Positions 54,095 through 63,676 of a DNA stretch of 64,000 nucleotides are shown here, in pieces (within the stretch, counting starts at the first letter, position 1; each line of letters begins with the position of its first letter). The stretch lies in contig JAKUCV010004457.1 of NCBI GenBank assembly GCA_028386065.3, positions 19,556-83,555 of the forward strand, in the 5' to 3' direction. The DNA is from Turnera subulata. Its lineage: Eukaryota; Streptophyta; Magnoliopsida; Malpighiales; Passifloraceae. A program made the translations under genes and the position numbers. Below the pieces are notes generated by a model, which saw only the letters and a list, made by a program, of their open reading frames with translations, did no database searches and was not told the DNA's origin.

Positions 54095-57000
54095 TGTGGA
54101 AGCCCGTACCCCAAATAAGTAAAAAATAAAATAATTAAATGAAAAAGAGTTATCAAAATACTCTTGAAACCGGGGTACAAAAACCGATGCTTCGGCATAC
54201 AAACATTTTCCATGAAAATGTATTAACAACGAGATGTCATAAAAATAAACGAGATCAACCGGCTTAACAAATAATAAGCCATCACGGCATCACGCCGACA
54301 TAATATCACAAATCACCTCCGGCTAACTGCCGATATAAAGATAAAACATTTATGACATCTCGAGTTATTTATCATGCAGCGGAAGATGAAAGTAATAATA
54401 ATGCTCAAGATAGAAAATATCATGCATATGGCCCTATGGATCCCACCAAGAGATAATGCACAACTACCTGCTGAAGTGGCTGCGTCTGATCTCCGAGTCG
54501 AAGGTGTAAGTGAGTCTGCACGCTAACTAAAGTCTGAAAAACAACGGTGGCGATTATGTGAGTCGCCTACTCAGTGAACATTAAAAGTCTAAATATACAT
54601 GAAAGTGAGGTCATGCTCGTAGGGTGAGTAGCTCACGAGCACAAGTACAGCATACAAGCAAATCAGAATCACACACCATCACAAAATTGTTTTATTGTAT
54701 TATAGCTCGTATTGTTTGAGCTCAATGCGTTATCTTATTGTTATTATTATTATTATTTTTATTATTATGGGCCCTCTACTGTGAGTCAAGTCTCGGTAGC
54801 GCATCTGATCAGATCAGGGTGTGAAACCCAAATGTCGAACCTCAGAAGGGGTAGATTCTGAGGCCAAAAACCACTGATGAATCTCAAGTGGCCGCTAGCT
54901 ACCTGAGGGTGCACTCAGACACACCTAACCGGTGCAAGTCTTCCAGGGGTGCACCTACATCCCCTGGGCATGCTAAACAGCATAATGTGACCCGAGGTAC
55001 CCACCCTCCTCGGGGCTACCAACCGACACCACAGTAGTATTTAGTATTTTATTCTTAATTAAACCTTTAAATTTCTGTTTGAAGTACATTATGTCTTTCA
55101 GGGAAGTGTGTATGTGTCCCTGTATCATCCGGGCCTTCGACCCATAACCACATATTATCACGAAAATGTATTACATGTTATATAACAGTTTTTCATGTAG
55201 AATTTAGACATGTGAGATCAACCAGGTATACAAATTCCAATCATCGCATGTAGCAAACAAGGCAAGTAAACAAACAAACCACACCAACACGCATTCACAA
55301 GACATATATAAAAAGATTTGTAATGTCACCTCAAAATGCAGATTATGACTTCTTTCCGGTCCGAGTCTACAGCTCCCGAGATATCTCCCGTACCTGAATA
55401 CCGGTATATAATATAATCACTAAACTAATTTTAGAAGTAAAACGTGCATGTATGCTAAAGGTACGCTCTTATCGAGTAACTCCCGTCCCCAACTATCAAA
55501 TTGTAGGATTTCCGGGCCTAAGTCCAAAAGGATATTTTCTTCTTCATAACTCCAACAATTAAGGATCTACGGTTCATCGGTTTAAGTAAATTAACAAATT
55601 CTCGGCCTAAAGCCCACTAAATCTTAAATCACAAATTCCGGGCCGTGGGCCCACTTCCTTAGATCCATATTTACCGATTATGAAATTGGGCTTCGAGCCC
55701 GTTCTTAATGTCTGTGAATTTAGTTATCCGTAATTAGGTCCTAAGTTCGTAACTTTAAGTCCATTTAAAACCTTCTAGCTTCAAATTGAGATTATTGGGC
55801 CTGGGCTCGGTTTTTCCTAAAACCGCCCTAAAATCGTTCCCGAGCCCAAGAGTTGATCGGCCTAAATTCTCTATGTGTCGGTAAGTCTTTCCGGCCACAC
55901 CCACTCTAACTCTCCGCTCTCGGTACCGCAATTCTCTTAATGAAAATAAATGTATATTACGGTAAATAATTCAAAATTCAAGTACACGACAAAACCGAGA
56001 CAAATCATAGATAATTACCGACTACACTCGTAAAAACGAGAACTATCGTCCGCCGGCAGAACCCGAGTCTTCGCCGAAAAAGTCCCCGAGCCCTCGCCGA
56101 AACAGTGCGCGCTCGCCGGATTCCGGCGAACCTCGCCGGAATAGTAACCCGGGGTGCCAGAAACGTCAACGAACTGCCAACGCCGAAAACCACAACAAAC
56201 TGTCAAAGCCCCAAAACCAACAACTCACATCCCATTCTTTGAATTCATATGCACAATCGACAAAACAGATTGAGAACTACAGGAGGTCACCGGAAAGACG
56301 AATCCGCAGAACCTGATGCCGGATCCGAGCCCCAAACGTCCCAATGGTGTCGACCGAACACGCACACACCCACTGCCGGATCAGCCCCACAGCAGCAACC
56401 TTCAAACCCGCACCGGCCAGCACTAAAATCTAGCCATCCTTCATCGGACCCGCCACAAAGACCTCCGGACACGAGCACCTCAAACACAACACACACCCGA
56501 CGCCTCCGTACACACAACACCCACAACACCGATCAACATCAGCACCAGAAAATAAAGGAAGCAGAAGAAAAGAGGAGCAAAGGAGACGCTTACCACGGCG
56601 GCGACGATATGGAGTTAGGCCTGCCCTCCGTACCCGTCGTCTCGCCTCACGTCCCCTGCCTCTGGGACCTTCGTCCACCACGACCCACAACCTTGAAAGG
56701 AGAGGGAGTGACAGCGACAGCGGCGGTGGCCTTGTGTCCCAACGACGGCGACACAGAAGGTAGAAGAGAGGATGTATGGCGGCGGCGGCGGTTTTTGTGA
56801 GAGGAAGGAAAAAGAAAACGGCTCCCCCCCCCCCCCCCCCCCGGTTTGTGAGTGAGAGCGATTTGAGAAAAAAAAGAAGGGAGAAGAAGATAAGAAAAAG
56901 AGAGGAAATAGTGGGGGACAACACCGTTGGGGAGTGGCGGCTGAGTGGGAAGAAAACGGCAGGAAGATAAGAATGAAGGAGAAGAAAGAAAGAAGAAAGT

Positions 57001-57317
57001 GGAAAAGAGGGAAAAAAAAGAAATTGGGCTAGGGTTGGCCGCCCTAGTGGACGACCTGTCGTCCGCTTAGGCGCGGTCAACCCTGCCTGGTCAACTTTTT
57101 TTTTTTTTTCAAGACCTCAAAACGACGTAGTTTTAACTAAAACTACGGTAGACGTCGTGTTTCGTCCCGAAACGCGTTTTAGGTCCGACGAAACTCGAAA
57201 GCAGTGTATTACCACTCATAATTAATGAATCCAATGGAAAATAATTTAATTTAATTTCCATTACCGAAATTCGGAATTTTCTTTATTAATCCAAAAACGG
57301 AAAACCGGGGCGTTACA
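54095..57317 (-). mobile_element. Nested solo LTR of family B, TSD GCGAG
   Basis: 3223 bp, plus-strand ends TGTGGAAGCCCG...GGGGCGTTACA; read on minus it starts TGTAACGCCCCG like 44427-47572. TSD GCGAG is at 54090-54094 and 57318-57322. The intact sequence without the insert is seen in the other A2 LTR at 63061-63080. Contains a hairpin CCTCAGAA-GGGGTAGA-TTCTGAGG (about 54840) and GT donors on minus (about 56595 and 55330). Confidence 0.93.
56824..56842. repeat. 19-base C homopolymer
   Basis: An uninterrupted C run inside the GC-rich zone of the family B LTR. Its length may not be accurate in the assembly. Confidence 0.9.
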
Positions 57318-58092
57318 GCGAGAAGGCGCGGCTCTCTACTCGTCGTCATCGTGTGGAGGTGCTGAACGGGGCGGCATGGTGGCGGCAATGAGGTGGTCGG
57401 CGCGGCAGGGGAAGAAGGAAAAGAGATGCAGGCAGGGGGTGACGGTGGTGCTCCTCCTCCTCCTCCCGATTTCATCTTTTTTTCTTTTCTTCTCTCTTTT
57501 TTTCTTCATTTTCTCCTCTCCCTCTCTCTCTTTTTTTTTTCTTTCTTTCTTTTTTTTTTCTCTCTTTTCTTTTTCCTCTCTTCCTCTCCTGGTTCCTTCC
57601 CACCGGTTTTAAGCTTTTAATCTTAATCTTTTTTTTTTTACTATTAGACTTGTGAGCAATAATGCAAATCGTCCGTATTACGGGCGAGTCCGATCCGGAC
57701 CAAAAAATAACAGATACCTCCTTAGTTATTTTCCGGTGTGATTTTCCGAGAAATTCCGAAACCCAAAAAATACCAACTTAGTTCCGAGAAATCCACGGAA
57801 AAATCACGAGCGCGGAAAAATTCTCGGTTTTGAAAAACGACTCCCGATTTACCTTGAATTAATTACCCAAGATTAATTCAACAGTAAATCACGGTAAAAC
57901 GACTTTTACAGTCCCGGTAAAAATCCAAATTTTACCCGGGCTGTTACATTCTACCCCCCTTAAAAAGAATTTCGTCCCCGAAGTTCCGTCTTATCCGTGG
58001 GTCCTACCACGATAAGATTCTGGCACGTACTACCAGGTGTCCAACCTCAACATGATTTGTCGCTTATACCCTTAAGCGACATCTCATCCGCT

Positions 58093-58100
58093 TATAAATA
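58093..58100 (+). promoter_or_regulatory. TATA box of A2 ORF1 with upstream hairpins
   Basis: TATAAATA lies 42 bp before the ATG at 58135. GTCGCTT/AAGCGAC (58059-58080) forms a hairpin just upstream. A second inverted repeat, CTTATCCGTGG/CCACGATAAG, is near 57990-58015. Confidence 0.7.
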
Positions 58101-58134
58101 CCAAACCTCATAGCTGAGACACTCACTCTCAGCC

Positions 58135-58512
58135 ATGGACTCTCCACTTCGTTCTCGAACGACCTCAGACTCCGAGAACAACAGCTACATCGGCGGCACA
58201 GCTTTCCCGACAAGCTCCGATGAAGACCCTCCAAAGAAACGGTTCAAGACCAACATCATCGGTCTGGAGGAGCACATGGTGGTCTCCCCAAAGCGACGGA
58301 AGAAACGTGCCGGCAAGAAAGCTGAGGACAAGAAGGGCAAGGCGGTAGCTGAAAGCAGCACACCGCAGCAGAAACTGACGCAACTGAACTTCTCGCTGAA
58401 GAAGATCAGCTCGGCGGTGGCACAAATTGAACTGGCGTGCATGGAGCTCTTCCCTCACCTGAGGAACGTCCAGCAACTTGTAAAGGACTTAGAGAAGCAA
58501 GTAACTCAGTAG
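58135..58512 (+). CDS. A2 ORF1: intact basic 125-aa protein
   Basis: Homologue of A1 ORF1 with the same length, start and stop region; 16 of 125 residues differ and there are no indels. Acidic/Ser N-terminus (TSSDEDPP), basic clusters PPKKRFKTN and PKRRKKRAGKKAEDKKGK, and a C-terminal amphipathic region (LKKISSAVAQIEL, LRNVQQLVKDLEKQ) are all kept. AATAAA is 36 bp after the stop (58548). Its own TATA box and poly(A) signal make an independent transcription unit likely, running against the retrotransposon RNA. No match to a known family was recognised from sequence alone. The predicted role, a nuclear nucleic-acid-binding or scaffolding protein, is inference. Confidence 0.8.
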   Translation: MDSPLRSRTTSDSENNSYIGGTAFPTSSDEDPPKKRFKTNIIGLEEHMVVSPKRRKKRAGKKAEDKKGKAVAESSTPQQKLTQLNFSLKKISSAVAQIELACMELFPHLRNVQQLVKDLEKQVTQ

Positions 58513-59320
58513 AGTACTTCTTCTCCGATGTAAAACTGTTATGTATTAATAAAATAAGTTTCCTTTTGCAATCAAATCTCTTAGATTATGAATTCTCTTG
58601 TTAAGATATGAAAACTCATATTTAACTGAAAAACAAAATATTTAAAACATAACAAAACCGTCATGAATAAATTTGAACATAATGATGTTAAAAACAGGAC
58701 CGATAAAACGAATTATAACCAACATAAAGAAATTAAAAACGAAACAAAACTCGTTTAACAAAATCAAAACAAAAAAGAAATTAAAACAAGATATGTTTTC
58801 ATGCTCGGCGCTCTAGTTTGATCGTGTCCATTCTCAATCCTGAGAAACGTGACACGTACAGTTAACGGTGACGTCGGTTAACCTCGTGAAGAAGATATCC
58901 GTTAACTGGCAAGGCGCTGTTCACGGGAACGTCCTGTGTCCCTCGAAAGAAACGATACCCACTTGTTCACAATTTCTGCATAAGCCAAAACGTCTGTCAA
59001 GGCTCGTATCTCTCCACGATGTCCGAACAGCTGTGAGCTTGTCGCACATGCGCTCTACTAGAGATACGGCCCCATTCGTCTAGCCTCAACGGTCACGAAT
59101 GCATGTGATGAAAGATGCAAGAAAATGTAGTAAGACCACGAAAAGAAAGGACAAGGTAGCCAGAGCGGAAGAAAATCAAGAGATGGAAAAAGGCTGAAAA
59201 AAAATCTCTGGCATGGGCCCGAAAAACACGTAAAGTAACAAAGCATTAAATAAAGCAACGGTAAAATTCAAAGAGCAAGATCTTGAAAATCAAAAACGGT
59301 AATCACGCTCCCCGTAAGTG

Positions 59321-59328
59321 TATAAAAG
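59321..59328 (+). promoter_or_regulatory. TATA box of A2 ORF2 inside an inverted repeat
   Basis: TATAAAAG lies 114 bp before the ATG and is framed by CGCTCC (59306-59311) and GGAGCG (59333-59338). Compare CGCTCT/AGAGCG in A1. Confidence 0.7.
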
Positions 59329-59434
59329 AAACGGAGCGGTGATGTGTAGATCATCAAAGCATTTTAAAGCAAACAAAACTCTCAGAAAACAAAACCACAA
59401 CGTTCAAAACAAAACCCCATACGTCCAAATCAAG

Positions 59435-60118
59435 ATGCCTGCTCCTTCATCAGTCTTCTTCGTCGAAGGTGCCAACCTAGGCAGAAGGAATCGTCTGGCA
59501 TACAGCATGGTCAACGAGCGTGCTGAAGAGCTACCAAACGAGCTCGACAGGATGCCACGTCTAGTCTTCGTCGACGAGCTCTGCTCATCGCGGTTCTTCG
59601 TCACTCCAATGGAAGAGGTGTTCTTCCTAGAGGACCATGGAACACTGAGGACATCCTACTACGGATCGGCAAACTCCGTGATGTTCTTCATCTCCGAGAG
59701 GCTTCAAGAGTTCAATCTGGAGTCCACTTGTCAGACTGTGAAGCAAGGTGCTTCCTACCAGCTCTCAATGACAGCTCAGAGCATGCCCAGAATGACTAGG
59801 CTACCTCCAACCTGGCCAAAGGCACGACTGCTGGTGTGGAACTGCAGAGGAGTGGCAAGGCGTGCCCAGGAGTTCTCGCGAATCCTGAGGGATCTGAAGA
59901 ACCAGTACAAGCCGAACATGGTTCTTCTGACGGTGACGCAGTGGCAACCACGAGACGATCACGGTCTCATCCCACTCCGATTCCCTCAAGCTAACCGGTT
60001 TGAGATTCCTGGCCAGCGCGACAGAGGCGGCATGTGGTTCTCGTGGAGCGACAGGGTCACGGTAAACATCAACAGTGACGCAAACAGTTTCCGTGTCAAC
60101 GTCGTTCCAAACCGTTAA
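59435..60118 (+). CDS. A2 ORF2: intact 227-aa novel domain fused to EEP-endonuclease fragment
   Basis: Starts MPAPSSVFFVEGANLGRRNR. The frame is open upstream to 59318, but this ATG is shared by all three copies. Residues 1-130 are a conserved domain I do not recognise (LVFVDELCSSRFFVTPMEE, YYGSANSVMFFISERLQEF). Residues 132-210 match the start of plant LINE endonucleases: LLVWNCRGVARR, LRDLKNQYKPNMVLL, GGMWFSWSD. The fold is cut off before the later catalytic Asp/His residues, and position 167, Glu in the other two copies and in LINE enzymes, is Val here (LLTVT). It is therefore unlikely to be an active nuclease and may bind nucleic acid instead. It is antisense to the element, next to the PBS, 922 bp after ORF1. 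Confidence 0.85.
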   Translation: MPAPSSVFFVEGANLGRRNRLAYSMVNERAEELPNELDRMPRLVFVDELCSSRFFVTPMEEVFFLEDHGTLRTSYYGSANSVMFFISERLQEFNLESTCQTVKQGASYQLSMTAQSMPRMTRLPPTWPKARLLVWNCRGVARRAQEFSRILRDLKNQYKPNMVLLTVTQWQPRDDHGLIPLRFPQANRFEIPGQRDRGGMWFSWSDRVTVNINSDANSFRVNVVPNR

Positions 60119-60884
60119 TTGTATTTTCGTTATTTAAAATATCAAAAATCAGTGTATTATTTCCCTTTTTATAAAATATAAAATATCACTGTAATATTTC
60201 TGTTTGTAATATCAAAATATTAATATTTCCCTTTGTACTCAAAATATCAGTATTTGCAGTATTAATAATATTTGTTTTTTCGCATATTATGGCATCATTT
60301 ACCTCATATGTGTATGTTTCGCGACAGCTGGCGTCCCTTGACTGGATCCATAATGCACTAACTAAATGATGTAAAATAGTAAACAACTGGAGCGAACGAT
60401 GGAAACAAGACAACAACACACCTAGACTGCCCGACAAGACCTAACGCCCGCTCTGCTACCAAAATGAGACGCCCCGACCCGTATTTACCGTACACAGTAA
60501 ACACGTGCCGGAACTGTGACAACCCAACCCATCAAACCCAACATACAGTGTATAAAACATAACCCCTAGCTCCACAGCCCAAAAATATAAATAGCAATAT
60601 GGCCCTACGGCCCGACATCAATAACAACAGTAATAACTCAACTGGCCCAATGGCCCAGCTATAGTAAAAACATGCACAGCAGAAGACTTATAACTCACAT
60701 GACAACACATGCAAAGCCCAATGCAACTAATGGATCCGAGTCCTGTCCGAGGGTACGCATCAGCTTGCCCGGTACGTTCCTGCACTACAAACAACTCATC
60801 CTACGGGATGAAACCCCGCAGGCGAGGGGTGAGTCCGAAGCGCTCACCGACGAAAGATAAACAGAGATATATAATCAACCACCA

Positions 60885-61160
60885 CGTCCCAAATTACCAA
60901 ATCACACCGGGTTCAACAACCCAAATACCATACCGGGATCAACATCCCAAAACCAGATATTCGGTATATCCGAACCACTGGGTATTCGGTATACCCCAAC
61001 CACAGGCATCAACATGCCAACCGGATATTCGGTATATCCGAACCACTGGGTATTTGGTATACCCCAACCACAGGCAACAACATGCCAACCGGATATTCAG
61101 TATATCCGAACCACTGGGTATTCGGTATACCCTAACCACAGGCAACAACATGCCAACCAA
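60885..61160. repeat. Hairpin array in the A2 5' LTR
   Basis: Same series as 51924-52200, with the 68-bp GGATAT/GGGTAT/GGCA unit in three copies; the first stem has one change (AGATAT). Confidence 0.9.
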
Positions 61161-61951
61161 ATCAAGTAACCAAACCAAGTAACCGACCGTAGCATCCCAG
61201 AATTATTCTTCAAACCATCGGGTCGTACCACTACTTCCCACATATATCATCATATCATATCAATTCCAATTTCCAATTCCAATTTTCCATTTCTCAATTA
61301 TCCACAGTCAATAGTTTATTCCAATTATCCAATCACAACACTGTCTACCGACAACAATCACAATATCCATTACAGTCAAATAATTATCCAACTTCCTACT
61401 AGCTCAAGTTATACAACAGACCATTCCATCAACAGTTTCATAACATCAACTACTCACAGTCCAACATCAATCACAACACAGTATCCAATAACCCAATAAC
61501 AGTCATACAGCGGTTCAATCAAGCAAATCAACATCATAGCAACAACAACAACAATAACCGTAGCAGCCAAGTAACCAACACAATTCCATATTACCAAATA
61601 TCCGTCAACAATACTTGTAACACCAATTATTCACAATTAACAGTTCATCACAATATCCACACGACCAATAGCACAGTCCAACAACAGCAACATCAATAAC
61701 CATTACAGTCAAATATCTAATAATGTCCCTCTCAGTAGTTCATTCAAACAACAAAACACACAATTATCCACATTGACCAGTTCATCATTATTCTCAACAC
61801 AATATCACAAATCCAATATCACAGTCTAACATCAACAACAACGACAATATCATAGCAGTCAATCCACCAACAGTAATCATTTCAGCAGTTCAATCAAGCA
61901 ACAAAGCAAACACAGTGTTACGGGCACATATCAAGGGTTATCCATCCTCAC

Positions 61952-62026
61952 CTTGGCCGATTACTCAACTCCGGAAAAAATGATCGGTCCGACGCCGGCT
62001 CCTCGGGAAACTGCCCGATATCCAAC
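61952..62026 (-). other. Conserved LTR mini-exon, A2 5' LTR
   Basis: 75 bp between the same acceptor and GTGAGG donor on minus. Confidence 0.6.
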
Positions 62027-62426
62027 CTATACCACAAAACAACACATACTCACATAAATGCACATATTCGGTACGCTATGATGCCAAACTACGAATTAAT
62101 CCCATCCCGGTTCTTATCCGTTATTATTTCCATTTATCGAAAATATTTAACTATACGTATATCCGAGTATAATTTCGGTACCATACTTTAATTAAAATTC
62201 TTTTTCAAACTATTTTCGTAAAATAACTATAATTTCCAAAATAATAAACTCCATAACTTTTCCAGAAAAATAATAAGCTATTTATAATTTTTCAGAAAAT
62301 ATTTATCTAGTATTTATCTTTTTCTAAGTATACATAATAATAATATTTCCCAATGCGAAATATAATTACCCTTAATTTCCAAAATACATATTTATACACA
62401 TATACCAAAATCATAATTTCTAGACG

Positions 62427-62466
<40 letters not shown>

Positions 62467-63676
62467 TTTTCAGAAATTATTTTTAAGGTATATCTATATT
62501 TTTCCAAGTATTATTAGTTTTTCCAAAACATGACTTAATTATTTATCAATTAAATATATTTATATTTTCCTCAATATACTAGAATTAAATTGAGCATATT
62601 TTTCTCAAAGTAATTGTATAATTTTTTTTCCAAAATTATATATCAGATTATGAATAATAAATATATATATATATAAATATAGTTTTTTTTTAAATAACTG
62701 GACTGGACAAGTCCAAGCCCAGGCCCGTTACTTTTCCTAGACCCATCAATCCACAACCCAAATCCAAGCCCAATACCAAACAAACCCAACCCATAACGCA
62801 TAACTCACATGGATCCGGGTTAGCTACCCGGGTCGTCTCCTACCCGCGGGTCAACATCCACGGCTCACCTTGAGCAAACGGGAGGCGGCGGTGGTGCCGG
62901 CGCGGCGCGACAGAACGAGCGGCAAGGAAGGCGCGGCAAGGCTGAGGCGACGGCGGAGACGGCGCCACGGCAGTTGGGGAGGCGGTGGTGGCTGCAACAG
63001 AACGAAGGACTTGCTTCGTCGGGCGTCGCGACTTGGACGGCGACTGCAGCAGGAGCAGAGGACGGCGAGGAGGCGCGGCTCTCTGCTCGTCGTCGTCGTG
63101 TGGAGGGGCTGAACGGGACGGCATGGTGGCGGCAATGAGGTGGTCGGCGCGGCAGGGGAAGAAGGAAAAGAGATGCAGGCAGGGGGTGACGGTGGTGCTC
63201 CTCCTCCTCCACCCGATTTCATCTTTTTTTTCTTTTCTTCTCTCTTTTTTTCTTCATTTTCTACTCTCCCTCTCTCTTTTTTTTTTTTTTCTTTCTTCTT
63301 CTTTTTTTTTCTCTCTTTTCTTTTTCCTCTCTTCCTCTCCTGATTCCTTCCCACCGGTTTTAAGCTTTTAATCTTAATCTTCTTTTTTTTTACTACTAGA
63401 CTTGTGAGCAATAATGCAAATCGTCCGTATTACGGGCGAGTCCGATCCGGACCAGAAAATAACAGATACCTCCTTAATTATTTTCCGGTGTGATTTTCCG
63501 AGAAATTCCGAAACCTGAAAAATACCAACTTAGTTCCGAGAAATCCACGGAAAAATCACGACCGCGGGAAAATTCTCGGTTTCGAAAAACGACTCCCGAT
63601 TTACCTTGAATTAATTACCCAAGATTAATTCAACAGTAAATCACGGTAAAACGACTTTTACAGTCCCGGTAAAAAT

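Larger units (their letters stand above)
51455..57948 (-). repeat. 3' LTR of A2 (split by a family B solo LTR)
   Basis: The parts are 51455-54094 and 57318-57948, ending CCCGGGCTGTTACA. It includes a hairpin array (51924-52200), mini-exon (52997-53071) and GC-rich exon-1 zone on both sides of the insertion, with a donor (AAGGTGAGCC on minus) near 53895. Confidence 0.88.
57949..60464 (-). other. A2 interior without gag-pol
   Basis: Holds the two antisense genes plus conserved non-coding blocks shared with A1, for example TATCCGTTAACTGGCAAGG near 58906 and CCTCGAAAGAAACGATACCC near 58941. Confidence 0.8.
51455..63676 (-). mobile_element. Family A copy A2: non-autonomous element with intact antisense ORF1 and ORF2
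   Basis: In minus sense: 5' LTR 63676-60465 (last ~30 bp of the plus-strand end missing), PBS GGTAGCAGAGC, interior 60464-57949 (2516 bp), PPT AAGGGGGGTAGAA, and 3' LTR 57948-51455 (start of the plus-strand copy missing and a family B solo LTR inside). The PPT and adjoining GGGACGAAATTC are the standard 3' end of plant Ty3/gypsy elements. As in A1 there is no gag-pol. The two LTRs are closely similar, apart from a ~240-bp deletion in the right one (after 60880), so insertion was fairly recent. Confidence 0.85.
60465..63676 (-). repeat. 5' LTR of A2
   Basis: Starts (plus) TGAGACGCCCCGACCCG and follows the left LTR closely up to AAAAATCC at 63676. The expected last ~30 bp (AAATTTTACCCGGGCTGTTACA) are replaced by other sequence. 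It includes hairpins (60885-61160), mini-exon (61952-62026), GC-rich zone (62866-63200) and pyrimidine tract (63222-63345). Confidence 0.88.

Noticed and set aside
53867..54229. GC-rich overlapping ORFs on both strands (also 62840-63411, 56249-57080, 40549-41251)
   Set aside because: Overlapping frames in high-GC, stop-poor DNA inside LTRs; the frames are not conserved between copies.
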